DNA of 64,000 nucleotides from Apium graveolens. Its lineage: Eukaryota > Streptophyta > Magnoliopsida > Apiales > Apiaceae. The position numbers were made by a program, and so were the translations under genes. The stretch covers positions 62,001 to 126,000 of the forward strand of contig NW_027420698.1 in the NCBI RefSeq assembly GCF_009905375.1, read 5' to 3'. This document shows, piece by piece, positions 11,732 to 22,516 of the stretch (position 1 is the stretch's first letter; every line of letters begins with the position of its first letter). Under the pieces are notes generated by a model, which saw nothing but the letters and a program-made list of their open reading frames with translations, was not told where the DNA came from and did no database searches.

Positions 11732-12720
11732 TTTTACTCAACCAAGTTTAAACCCATTATTTTGCTCAAATTCCACAAACATATATATTCCATAAAACTC
11801 GATATGGACCCTTATTAAAATTCTCCAAATAGATATGAACCCTAATTTCAAGTTCTCCAAATCGATATAAACACCAAATCCCCAAATTGATGTGAATTCA
11901 GCAGAAACTTACCTGAGTTCAGCAAAGTGAAGTTCCCCTGGATTACTTCAGACATCAAAGAACTGAGACAAATATATGGTTAAGAAATGGTGTATGAAGG
12001 AGACAGTAAAAGAGGCATAATAAAACATAGATACTTCAGACAGACAATGATCACGTATAATAATGCTAGTCAAACTACTTTATTGCTAGTCAAAATTATT
12101 TACACTTTCCCCCTCTTTCACCAGTGTTCCCACTTATATTTTTTTTGAAAAAAATAGAAATTTTCTTAAAGTAAAAGAATTTGGTTTCTTGGTTTATTTA
12201 AAACTCAGGACAACCGTTTCAACAATATTGCATTGTAAAAAAATGTAAACACAATGGTTTGTAGCATAGTTTATTTAAAATCTTGGACAACGGTTTCAAC
12301 AATTTATCATTGTAGTAACACCTACAAACAAGTGTGTTTTCAATAAACCATTGTCGTATTATATCAACTTTTTCGACAAACACAAGGACTATAAATGATT
12401 TTGTAGGCTTCGAAGACATGCAACAAGAGGAACAATTGACATGTTAAAACTTACATTATTAAATATATATTTAAATATCACTAATTGTTTATGAAATAAA
12501 TTACAAGTGTCTTCTTTTAATTTGTTACATTATAATCATATACTATATGTGCATTCAGTGGTTACTTTCGAACTATATAGTCGATAACTCTATATAAAAA
12601 ATTCGGGATTTGTTAAGTTTTTAAATAGACACTATATTCGTTACAAAAGCGAAACGAGTCATTTTAATGTCGACAAATTTGAATATTTCGCCTTTAATTT
12701 TTGTTAATTTTTGTTTGATC

Positions 12721-12749
12721 TAGGGTTTAGGGTTTAGGGTTTAGGGTTT
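12721..12749 (+). repeat. Interstitial telomere-type repeat (TTTAGGG, four units)
   Basis: Four perfect TAGGGTT units in tandem, the Arabidopsis-type plant telomere repeat. In plants short telo-boxes also occur in promoters of growth-related genes, which would fit this site between divergent genes. Confidence 0.9.
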
Positions 12750-12816
12750 GGTGGAATAATTTTTTCTTATATAAGACAACGGTTTTTGCAATTTCCCATT
12801 GTAAGAACATGTAAAT

Positions 12817-13290
12817 TATTGTGTCGTCCTTATCATGTCGTGTATTCAAAATCCAAACACAAATACTAAATTATTGTGGTGTGTTAAAAATTGTCGGGTG
12901 TAGCTTATATAAACAACTTTTTAGATACACTTAATTTATACATGACCTCGTTTACTTACTAATTCATTGCCTTTTTCTAATTTTTGGAAAATTACCTTCG
13001 AGCATGATACTCAAGATTCCTGGTATGTTATGAAATATTCCCTAAATTTTGCCAACATACAAGGAGAATATTTCATAACATACCAGGATTCTTGAGTATC
13101 ATGCCCGAAAGTAATTTTCCAAAAATTAGAAAAAGGCAATGAATTAGTAAGTAAACGAGGTAATGTATAAATTAAGTATATCAAAAAAGCTGTTTATATA
13201 AGCTACACCCGACAATTTTTAACTCAACACGATAATTTAGTATTTGTGTTTGGATTTTGAGTACACGACATGATAAGGACGACACAATAA
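12817..13290. repeat. Long inverted repeat (palindrome), arms about 225 bp
   Basis: The left arm starts TTATTGTGTCGTCCTTATC and the right arm ends GATAAGGACGACACAATAA. The arms pair almost throughout (for example TGTCGGGTGTAGCTTATATA against TATATAAGCTACACCCGACA) around a spacer of about 20-25 bp at 13043-13066. RNA read across it would form a long near-perfect hairpin. Confidence 0.92.
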
Positions 13291-13589
13291 GGTACACGAC
13301 ACGAGATACACAACTGAGAAAATTCAAAATTATGAATTAATTAATATCGAAATTATTTAGAAAAAAAATCAAAATGTTACTTCAAAATTTTCCCAATCGT
13401 AGATTAAGGATAGATTTAATAGTAACCGTTGTTTAAAAAATATTTAATATTCTCTTCTTTTCAATTAATTTCTAAAAATTATGAATAATTCACTCATCAA
13501 TCAATTAAAATACACCGTTGGTTTGGTAAAATACTAACAATCCAAGCCGTTGGTTTATTCCCCAAAATTATTTCACTTCCCCCTCTTTT

Positions 13590-14205
13590 CATTTTCATTC
13601 CCCCCTTTTGTTCCCCCCTTTGTGATTTCTCTTTTCTTACCCGATAATACTTCATTCCCCTCTTTTATTTGTCTTCCATTTTCTTTTCTTAATTTCTAAT
13701 CGAAGCAAATCTAAGAAAGGTACTTGCATGTTTTAATCTGTTCAGTTCTTGGTTGTTGTTGCATGTTACTTGATTAAGCTTGTTCTGTTCAGTTCTTGTT
13801 TGCTCTTGCTTGTTCTTCACTGGTTATGTTCAGTTCTTGCTTGTTCTTGATTTGTAATGTTTTTACTTGTTTGTTTTGATTCTTATGCTCTTCTTTTCAT
13901 TTTCATTCCCCCCTTTTGTTCCCCCCTTTGTGATTTCTCTTTTCTTACCCGATAACACTTCATTCCCCTCCTATTTCTCTTCCATTTTCTTTTCTCAATT
14001 TCTAATCGAAGCAAATATAAGAAAGGTACTTGCATGTTTTAATCTGTTCAGTTCTTGCTTGTTGTTGCATGTTACTTGATTAAGCTTGTTATGTTCAGTT
14101 CTTGTTTGCTCTTGCTTGTTCTTTATTGGTTATGTTCAATTCATTCTTGTTCTTGATTTGTAATGTTTTTACTTGTTTGTTTTGATTCTTATGCTCTTCT
14201 GCTGT
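13590..14205 (+). repeat. Tandem duplication, two 308-bp units
   Basis: CATTTTCATTCCCCCC begins at 13590 and again at 13898, and the following roughly 300 bp match closely (GAAGCAAAT.TAAGAAAGGTACTTGCATG in both; repeated TTCAGTTCTTG..TG). It lies just upstream of the plus-strand transposase-associated gene and probably in its promoter or leader. Confidence 0.88.
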
Positions 14206-14501
14206 GATTCTTTTATATTTTGGTTCGATTCTTGTGAAACCCTCGTATGTTATGTAGTTCTTGTTGGATTTTTATAAAACTCTCATATGACTTGTTTCTT
14301 TGGTATTTTTTTAATTGTTGTTACTTGCTACTGATTTAAATGGTTCACTTTGATGATGTCTTGGTTAGTTATTAGATTTTGTTTCTCATAAAACCCACAT
14401 TATTAGAGATTTTTTGGTGGTTAGATTTTGTTTCTCATAAAACCCATATAATTTCTTAGCTTGGCAAATCCTTCCTTTTAATGGTTTGTGGTACACAGAT
14501 T

Positions 14502-17500
14502 ATGGCTCCTCCAAAGAAGAAGACACAAGCTTCTCATAAAAAAGCAAAGTCTTCTCCAAACAGAACAGCGATGAGAGTTGTGAAGGCTATAAGGAAAACA
14601 CAATCATTGAACAAAGTTAACCCCTCTTGTTCTTCTCCTATATCTATCAAGAAGAATCTGATATCTGAAAATTTAAAGAAGAAGTTGTCAAAGAAGAAAA
14701 AACAAGTGGATTCTAAGAAAAAGAAAGTGGATTCTAAGAAAAATCCAGAAATACCGGAAGGACTAAAACTATTGAAACGTGGTTGTGTCACGATGCACAG
14801 AATTCTGAGACGGAAGATAATGAATCAAAAGCTTACTGTGACCTTCAATGCAAAAGGGGAGCCGTATGGTGATGAAGATGGAGAGATGCAGTCGTACATT
14901 GGAGTTTTGGCACGGACCAAAGTCCCCATTTGGCATGATGGTTGGAAGCAAGTTCCTGAGCAGACAAAGAATAAAATTTGGGACTGTGTGCAGGTATAGT
15001 AAATTGTCTACACACACATGCCTATCTTTCTCTTTGATATTGGTTTTTTTTCTTTTCTTTCTATAGATTTTGTTCATTCGTTAACTTGCATATTTGAATT
15101 TTTTTGTTTCTTATGTACGTAGATGGCCTTTATTGTACCTCCGACAGCAAGGAAACTGGTATGGGAATCCGCTTGTCAAAAGTGGAGAGAGTTCAAATCC
15201 CGGCTCACGACAGAGTACATCCTTCCACACCGGAATCAACCAGAAAAGCTCACTTTTCCTCCGATTGACTACACGTTCATAGAAAAGTCGCACTGGGAGA
15301 TGTTTGTTGCTGATCGTCTCGGAGATGATTTTAAGGTAAACTTTTTATTATTTTTATTTATTTATCAATTTCAATAATTGATAGGTATTTAGCGTGATGT
15401 TTTAACCTTGTTGGTGCTTTTTTCTACAGAAAATTCATGAAGAACAGGTGAAAAGAAGCCGGATGAATGAGTATCATCATCTAATGTCTCGAAAAGGTTA
15501 TGCCAACCTAGAAATGGAATGGGTTAGTGATGACAGCCTTAATCTACTTAGTCTTTGTATATACTTTGTGAGGTAAATATGAATTTGTATCTTTAAATCA
15601 TTAATAAAACATGTCGTACATGCAGTTGAAAAAACATCCAGAAGAACCGATAGATCGATCGGATGCCTGGGTCCTTACAAGGAAAGACAAAGATGGTAAT
15701 TTTAAAAATGAGAATGTTAAAGAAAAAGCTGAGAAAATAGTAAGTTATTCATTTATATTTCAACCGAGAATATTCATCATAGTTCCAATTTGATTTATAA
15801 CTTCTTCTATACTGTGGTGTTTTTAGGAGTTGCTCAAGAAGAAGGTTAAAGAAGGGGAATTGGTAGAAGAAGGTAGAAATGATGTGTTAACCATGGCGCT
15901 CGGTAAGCCTGAGCATGGAGGCAGAGTACGTGGGCAGGGGAGCCACGTGAAACAGTCTATCTATTTTGATCTGCCGAGACAGAAAAAATCAAGGACTATT
16001 GAGGAGAGGATACATGAGGGGGTTAAAAACTTTATGGCTGAGGAGACTCCGAAAATTATAAAACAGAGAGATGCATTTTGGACTGCTGAAATTGAAAAGA
16101 TCATAGCAGAATTGAAAATGGCTAAAGGTATTGGTCAAAAGGGTAGCCCAATCATTGATTCCCAACAAGGAAGCTGCTCAGGTTTAAAGGGCGTGCCTCA
16201 GTTCGTAAACGAGAATAATAGGAATGATATTGTGAGGAAAAAGCTGAACGTGGAATCTGGGGATGAAGGTTCAGATCATGGTGATGAGAGGAATGTAGAA
16301 TGTTTTTCTAAGGACAATATTGGATATAAAAATATTGAAGAGGAGAATGAGCATAATGTTTTTTTTCAAAGGTGAGGAGGCCTTTATGGTTGACGCTGAT
16401 AATGAGTTTGTTGAAATTGAGAATCATCCTAAAGGGTTGAAGTTGGATGGTTTATCCGGTGTTTGTCAACTGGTAATAGGATCAGTAAGCAACATCGTAG
16501 CATATGGTCGGGTTGATGAAATCCCTCTTGCTGAAGGATGTGAGCCGACTCTTCACGGAATATGCCTTTCGAAGGAAAATGCAAGAGTGTCCATTTCTTA
16601 TGCAATTCAAGAGGATGCTAAGATCCCATTTCCCGTAGGAGATGGAATTGTAACTGTGAAACAAGCAATAGGTTCTTTTATTGCATGGCCAACGGATCTC
16701 GTGGTGGGGAACACAAGCAGTACCCAAATTTTGTCTACTCCAAAGGTAAAGATTGATGATAGTGTGTGTGTAATTGATATATTTTGTTATGTTTTTACTG
16801 TGTTAACGTGCATGTTTTTATTTTTAGAATGTCAAAAAGCGTGGTGCGAAGAAAGTTGGTTCCAAGAAAACAAAGAAGCATGTAGTGATAGAAACTGATG
16901 ATGTGGAGGATGAGCTTCATGTAGAGATGGGTGTAAATTACCATCATCTTTAAAACGGTTGTGGATGTGGGCAAAGGATGCTTTAAGTGATGGAAGAACC
17001 GTAAGTTTTCAGTTATATGAACAAGCATTTGCTGTCACAAAGAAGCTAGGTGATCTTTCTGCAAGATATACATTCCCTATGTGGTAGAGGTGAAATATCC
17101 GGATCGATCATTACCATATTCATTCAGTAAGTTTCCACGTACATTAGCTTTTTCAATTTATTGTTAATTATCTTGAATTAAAAATGAGTGCATTCTTATT
17201 TTAATTGTTCTCTAAATAAAATTAAATTAGATTCCAACTATTGTTTAATTTGTTTACAGCTTCTTGTATGAGTTTTTGAAAAAGAATAAAATGACGAATA
17301 TGATTGCTTTTGTGGATCCGGGTATGGCTGGAGCCATTGGTTGTGGCAATTCAGGGGAGAGGTCACGTGCGCTTGCCAACCGTTTTATGAATGCTAAGGA
17401 AGGACAATGCTTTCTTATTCCTTTCAATGACGTGTAAGCATTTCTCACTTTATAAGTACACTTCATATTTTATGATCTCATTAAGATGTTTAAGTACTTG

Positions 17501-18398
17501 TAATTTAATTTTCATTTTTTTTATATTTTTAGTGAATTTTAGAAATTTGTAGAATATATTTGTATGGATGGAACTTTAAATTTGGTAACTTGTAAATTAA
17601 TTTGCTAACTTGTAAATTGTTAAATATATAATTAAATGAGATATAAGTAATTTATTTAATTATTTCTTCAAGTTACCTTTGGTTATTTTTGAGGTAACAT
17701 CTAACTGCATAATTAAATTTCTGAATGACACATCTTCTCATGCTTTGATAGGAATCACTGGTCACTAACCGTTGTTGTTCCAACGACGGAGGTAGTATAC
17801 CACATGGATCCTCTTAAGCGTCGTATTACAAGCGATGAATGGGTAGAAGTTGTTGATAAGTGAGTCAATATTTTTAATTGCTTTAGGTAATTTACGCAAA
17901 ATGTTTTTTGTTGACTTGTACTACTTTCTAACAGTTCGATAAAGATGTACAAAGAGAGGCTGAATAAGGTGAATAAGGTTGCCAGGAAGAAAATTTGTTG
18001 GGAGAATATGGCGGTAATAATATTTTTTTATAATTTCTCATATATGCAAGTAAAATATGTGATTAATTTTATTTTCTATTTTTTTTCAGGGAGTTCCTTT
18101 GCAGACAGGGGTCCGGGACTGTGGCCTTTTTGTCATGGGATATATGAAAGAAATTTGATATGACAAAGAGCTTCAATTTGCAACTAAGGTATGATTTTTT
18201 CTTGTTTTTAATTTTAAATTACAACTTTATGTCGGCTGGTACTTTATTTTCACTATCAACACAGTAGCTTACAAAACTGTCAAAACTTTATTTGATTTTC
18301 AGTGGATTCGTAGAGGCAATCTGGCTTACAATGAGGATGACTTAAACGTGATTAAGATGGACTTCACCAAATTCTTCATGAAGTTTTATTCATGTTAA
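14502..18398 (+). pseudogene. CACTA second gene: Transposase_24 domain plus Ulp1-like (C48) protease, decayed
   Basis: ATG at 14502 (MAPPKKKTQASHKKAKSS; an upstream in-frame ATG is at 14481). Likely exons: 14502-14993, 15123-15335, 15430-15522, 15626-15739, 15827-16745, 16828 onward, 17260-17433, 17751-17858, 17934-18012, 18091-18189, 18302-18398, with GT/AG borders. The first half has a Lys-rich N-terminus and the Ptta/En/Spm Transposase_24 region (W..E...R.R.NEYHHLMSRKGY...MEW). The C-terminal half has the Ulp1 cysteine-protease signature: NHW (His, about 17754), MDP (Asp, about 17805) and DCGLFVMGYM (Cys, about 18120). Breaks: frameshifts near the T8 run at 16360, near 16930 and around 17075, and TGA at 18156-18158 where Trp is expected. 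Probably the DNA-binding or accessory protein of the element. Confidence 0.8.
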
Positions 18399-19456
18399 GT
18401 TAGTCTCGCGAATAGTTTATATGTAATTTGTGATGGTAAGATGAACTAGTTTAAGTTATATTGACGTTGTTGGTATGGTGTTTAAGTGGAGTTTTTCTGA
18501 ACTTTTTGTGGTTGTTGAAGTTTGGTGGATGTATGTACTTATGGTTGAAGTGGATCTTTGGTGTAGTTGGTAAATTATGAAGTTTATCGGATGTTATGGT
18601 ATTTATCGCATGGTACATTTGGTTTTTGAATGGTTTGGTATTTGATTTTGCAATTTGTATTTGTAAAGGCTTTATTTATAAATAGAATAGGTATAGGACC
18701 ATTGCTATGTTTGATAGACAATTGTTTAGTAAAATAAAAATATCTATTGTGCTAAGTTATACTAGACAACAGTTGGTACATAAGTAAACCATTATCCTAA
18801 GCTATATCAGACAATATTTGGCACAAAAGTAAACCATTGTGCTAAAGATATTCGACAATGATGTTTTAAAAGGCATACACTTGTATGAACCAAACTTATA
18901 CAACTGAATAGTAGAACTTAAACATTGTGCTTTAATGATTTGCACAATAGATCAAATTACTAACACCATTATATGTACAAATCCTAACAACACTCTGGGA
19001 TCACTACATACCATTGTTAGATTAGCTTCTAACAATATCTTGGTCATTACAAAAACTATTGTGAGCATTGCTAAAACACAATACCCAAAAACAAAAAACT
19101 GTTGTCTAAAGTATGTCATACATTTGTTTTCTTAATAAAAACCATTGTGTAACTAGATGAAATAAATACATAAACCGTTGTAGGAGTCAATTCACATAAC
19201 ACTGTTTTTAACTATTGTGCCTCTACATTGTTACAACGGCTAGAAAACTGTTGTTTGTAGAATATTAGAAAGGGTCATATGCGTTGTGTGAATAAAATGA
19301 GATAAAGGCTTTATATTCAGTTGTGTGATGTATTTGTTACAATGGTGTATAACCATTGTCTGAGTACCAAACACACCGCCCCCGGATAGACAATGAAATA
19401 TTCATCTTTTAGACAACGGTGTAAAACCATTGTCTGATTCAATATTTCTTGTAGTG
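18399..19456. repeat. Right subterminal region of inner CACTA
   Basis: 18399-18690 is the gene's 3' flank. From 18690 to 19456 come numerous AGACAATTG / ACCATTGTG.TAA variants, mirror images of the left array, ending at the terminal CTTGTAGTG (19449-19456). The short ORF at 18935-19135 is made of these repeats and is not a gene. Confidence 0.8.
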
Positions 19457-19504
19457 CAAGTCATACCGGGGTTTGTGCACTCTGCTAAGCGATTGAAGAT
19501 GGTG
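19457..19504 (+). pseudogene. Captured SAP30-like fragment, 3' side of the split exon
   Basis: Reads (Q)VIPGFVHSAKRLKM and then meets a GTGTGT splice-donor-like sequence. With 7499-7516 it forms one exon cut by the inner CACTA. The first codon CAA is the duplicated target site. Confidence 0.8.
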
Positions 19505-19564
19505 TGTAAATGACAACTAATATTGTCTCTTCCAGTAAAAAACTTTGGTTTGTTTACAAGATTT

Positions 19565-20176
19565 GAATACAGGAAGCTCCAAATATCTTGACGATAGTCC
19601 TAAAGAGATTTCAGGTAATTGTTGTCTAAGCAACAAGCGTTAAAATACTCATGTACTGATCCTTAAATCCCTTGTTCTACACATTGAGTTTGAGGTTTAG
19701 CCATAAAGATCGAGATTTTTGTCCACCAAAAAAAGCAGTTTGGTAGGTTTCGCGTGTAATATAAGCAGCTTACTATTTAAGGTGTCCTTAGTGATACCCA
19801 TTGGCAATTTTTTTTTTGGTAAGAGCAGTTCAACATTTTAGTTATTATCTTTATCCATTGTTTAATCAACATGGTAGCCTAAATATATTGTAAAGCCATT
19901 AAGGCTAACATTCTATTTAAATTCCCTACTAACTGGTCTAGTTGCAGAGCTATTGCTTCTTTCTATTTAAATTTGTTGAGTTTCTCTATTCTTTAATAGT
20001 ATATTCAGAATCATGATTTTGCTTTCTCAGGAAGGAAATTATGGAAAGATAAACAAGTGTATTACTTTCCCAGAGATGTTGGATTTGATTTCGTTTATGA
20101 CTGTATCAGATGATATTACATTACCTATAGATATGCTTAATGCATCTTTCTCCGGGAATTACATTACCTACTTAAT
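19565..20176 (+). pseudogene. Captured UBP-type deubiquitinase (USP) fragment
   Basis: A short exon, QEAPNILTIVLKRFQ (about 19570-19613), precedes an intron of about 400 bp. It is followed by GKINKCITFPEMLDLISFM (about 20049-20105) and IDMLNASFSGNYITYLM (about 20127-20176). This order, including the block preceding the catalytic-His SGHY motif (here SGNY, so the His is lost), is that of the plant UBP15-19 group of ubiquitin-specific proteases. The fragment is noncoding in effect. Confidence 0.72.
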
Positions 20177-20212
20177 GTAAGGTCATTTTTTTTCCAATAC
20201 TGTGAATCTTTG

Positions 20213-21057
20213 ACGCAACAGTTCTCCAGTATCAGAATCAGAAACTTGTTCAGCAGTTAGACGTGCAGAAGCATGAGTTGCACAATCTTGAAGGCAGAAT
20301 AAGAGAACTTAAGGACAAACAGTCCACATATGATGAGATATTAATCACAGTGAACCAACAATGGAATCAGGTTGCTTCATCTTTTGCACGTCTCATTATT
20401 CTGCTGTCACTATATAATTTATGTTATTATTATTTTAACTATTTTCCTTGCTCTTCTGATATAGTTGGTTGATGATTTTTTTTTCTTGGCACACGTGTTG
20501 GGGCTGGAAAAAGTACAATACGGATGTTGGATCGTGCATAACGTGTGAGAGGTTTTTAACGATATTAGTTTACTTTGCATAATACTGGTGATCCCATAAA
20601 TGCATTGATTAATTGTATCTTATCTGTAATTTAGGTTCAGTTCCATCATGTCCTGCAGAGGAGATATTTCTTTGTAGAATATTAGAATTGAGTTGTGGAA
20701 AGAGACAAAGCTGAAAGCATAAGGCAGGTTTTGCATGGGAAGCCATCCGGAGAAGGTCGGGAAACTTGCCTATTATTAAGTAATACTATATATAAACATT
20801 GCTTATTATTATTATTCGCCAGATTATGGAACTCCTCTTGTTGCTTTCCGGCTATCTGCTCTATTACAATCTTAGATATTGTTGTTCTTTATAACCATTT
20901 AACATTGACAATGTGCTCTGTTACAATCTGGAGTATGCAGATACTGTTGTGCAGTTGTCTAAGATTGACAATATGATGAAAGAGGAGGCTAATAATCTGC
21001 ATGAGGTGATTGAAATTCTACATTTGAAGCATAAAGAATATGCTGAAGATATGCAAG
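20213..21057 (+). pseudogene. Captured HUB/BRE1-like histone H2B ubiquitin ligase fragment
   Basis: Exons in order: VLQYQNQKLVQQLDVQKHEL...NQQWNQ (20222-20370), LVDDFFFLGTRVGAGKSTIRMLDRA (20462-20538), GSVPSCPAEEIFLCRILE (20636-20690) and TVVQLSKIDNMMKEE...HLKHKEYAEDMQ (20941-21057). These are successive coiled-coil segments from the N-terminal half of plant BRE1-like proteins (HUB1/HUB2), which monoubiquitinate H2B. The C-terminal RING is absent. The first exon boundary has a clean GT donor (CAG|GTTGCTTC). Stops after the second and third pieces show decay. Confidence 0.8.
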
Positions 21058-21104
21058 GCAGTTGGTTCCGGATAGATGACACTGAGGTAATGAGTCTCTT
21101 CTGA
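21058..21104 (+). pseudogene. UBP-type fragment fused in frame to the HUB-like exon
   Basis: Directly after ...KEYAEDMQ the same reading frame gives GSWFRIDDTEV and ends at a GTAATG donor-like sequence. G.W(Y/F)(K/R)IDD(S/T).V is the block that follows SGHY...YV in UBP deubiquitinases, so it would belong after the piece at 20127-20176. The short length makes this a moderate call. Confidence 0.5.
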
Positions 21105-21733
21105 ATGGATCATATATTCACAGTATTGGAAAAAAAATTGATCTTATCCCTTGTTTATCATTCATGACTAACTGTTGCAATATTTTTTGATAAAAGTCGG
21201 TTATTTTCTATCTTTATACATATAAAGAACATTAATAGATTTTAAAAACATGTAATTTTTAGATTTTTTATTCACAAGTAGGTGGTTGTATCTTCTTCGT
21301 GAGTGTAAATTGGGTATAACAATGATAGCATGTCAATAGACAAGTTTATAGGAATGTTTATTAGTTGATACGAAAAGAGTGAATATTGTGAGGATTCAAA
21401 TCATGTTCCATTTTTTGAACTTGTAAGTTTGTGATTTTTTTCTTAATGTAGTGTACTATACATGATTAGAAAAGATCATAAAGTAATGTACTTCAGAACT
21501 ATATTAGAGCTCACTACAGAACAGTACATTAGAAGGGTTTACTTGATATTCAATAATCATAATACTGAAATCTCAAGCTGCATAAAATTTCAGTGGTACT
21601 TTTTGTTTGGAAAGTAACTCTTAACTGTCACCCAACTCACGTCTTTTAAACTTACTGCTTTTAGGAAAATTAGATTGTAGTGCTGTAAAGTTTATAAATT
21701 TCTGTTTCCTTTTACCCTTTTGTTATCGTGCAG

Positions 21734-21847
21734 GTTGAATCTCCCTTTCCACCTTTTGATAAGATAGGCATCAACTCAGTACAGAGGGAGGTTGAAGAAA
21801 TTATTCTCGATATTTATGTTAGCAGGGATGACTTAGCAAACATATAA
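21734..21847 (+). other. Exon-like stretch of unknown origin in outer CACTA
   Basis: After an AG acceptor-like site the frame reads VESPFPPFDKIGINSVQREVEEIILDIY...DDLANI and a stop at 21845-21847. It is the last open stretch before the right subterminal repeats. No family was recognised. 21105-21733 has no recognisable feature. Confidence 0.35.
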
Positions 21848-21899
21848 CAATAGTTTGGTTTTGAATGATTCTGTAATAAAATTAGATACTTGATATTTA

Positions 21900-22516
21900 T
21901 GTTGCTGAATATAAGTGTTTAGTTAGTTCATTATTTAAATACTTTCAATGAATAAATACTAATGTCAAAAAAATAATTGTACATCACTTTTAATATATAA
22001 ATATTGATGTCTAAAATGCAATTGTACATCAATTTTAGTGAAGAAAAACTGATGTCAAAAAAGTTGATATACATTGCTTTTTCCTAAAAAACCGATGTCA
22101 AAGACTAACATGTTCAACTCTAAAAGGAACATAGACATCACTTTGTTTGGGATACAACTGATGTCTAAGTGCCAACATAGACATCACCTTTTACTAAATA
22201 AATCGATGTTTAATATCAGATTTTACATCACCTATATGAAAATATTTGATGTCTATGTGGAAAAAAACATAGCCCATTATATGTTTAATTTGTTGTAATA
22301 GGTGTAATTTATTTATTAAATTATTTATTTCTAACATTTTTTTTGTAAAAAATAATGCATGGACATCACTTTTTTTCCCAGAAATGATGTCTAATTAAGT
22401 AAAGACATCGGGTTATGGCCGATGTGTAGAATAGACATCACTGACATCAACATCGGTTGCCAAACAACATAGACATCGACCAAAAACCGATGTCTATGGG
22501 CATTTTCCTTGTAGTG
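21900..22516. repeat. Right subterminal repeat array and terminus of outer CACTA
   Basis: More than ten copies of ACATCA/GACATCGG and their complements (for example AGACATCGACCAAAAACCGATGTCTA near 22471-22496) mirror the left end. The terminus CTTGTAGTG ends at 22516, followed by the TSD TTA. Confidence 0.85.

Larger units (their letters stand above)
11732..14501. promoter_or_regulatory. Divergent intergenic region between the two transposase genes of inner CACTA
   Basis: 2.8 kb without a credible coding sequence. It holds more copies of the AACGGTTTCAACAAT / CAATGG subterminal-like motif (12200-12360, 12780), four telomere-type units (12721-12749), a 0.47-kb palindrome (12817-13290), CT-rich leader-like DNA (13560-13680) and a 308-bp tandem duplication (13590-14205). 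Both genes read outward from it, so their promoters are presumably here; no core promoter element could be fixed with confidence. Confidence 0.6.
7517..19456. mobile_element. Inner CACTA element with two transposase-type genes, nested in the outer CACTA
   Basis: Left end CACTACACCAGAAACTGAATC at 7517; right end on the minus strand is CACTACAAGAAATATTGAATC from 19456. The TSD is CAA (7514-7516 and 19457-19459). Subterminal arrays of an AGACAACGGTTTT / ACCATTGTCTGA motif fill 7540-8060 and 18700-19450. It encodes a TNP2-like transposase on the minus strand (11731-8343) and a Transposase_24 plus Ulp1 gene on the plus strand (14502-18398), diverging from a central regulatory region. Both genes contain breaks, so the copy is probably no longer autonomous. 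11,940 bp is a usual length for a complete plant CACTA element. Confidence 0.93.
6032..22516. mobile_element. Outer CACTA (En/Spm) element, gene-capturing, 16.5 kb including nested CACTA
   Basis: Left end CACTACAAGAATAATG at 6032 and right end (minus) CACTACAAGGAAAATG at 22516 form the terminal inverted repeat. The 3-bp target duplication TTA is at 6029-6031 and 22517-22519. Subterminal repeats of GACATCGGTT and AACCGATGTC lie at 6055-6180 and 21960-22495. Removing the nested element (7517-19456) leaves about 4.5 kb that has no transposase but does hold fragments of an E2F-like factor, a SAP30-like protein, a UBP deubiquitinase and a HUB/BRE1-like ligase. It is therefore a non-autonomous Pack-CACTA element. 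The unoccupied site is visible in copy B near 44645. Confidence 0.92.

Noticed and set aside
18935..22298. Short ORFs at 18935-19135 and 22074-22298
   Set aside because: They consist of subterminal transposon repeats, not protein-coding sequence.
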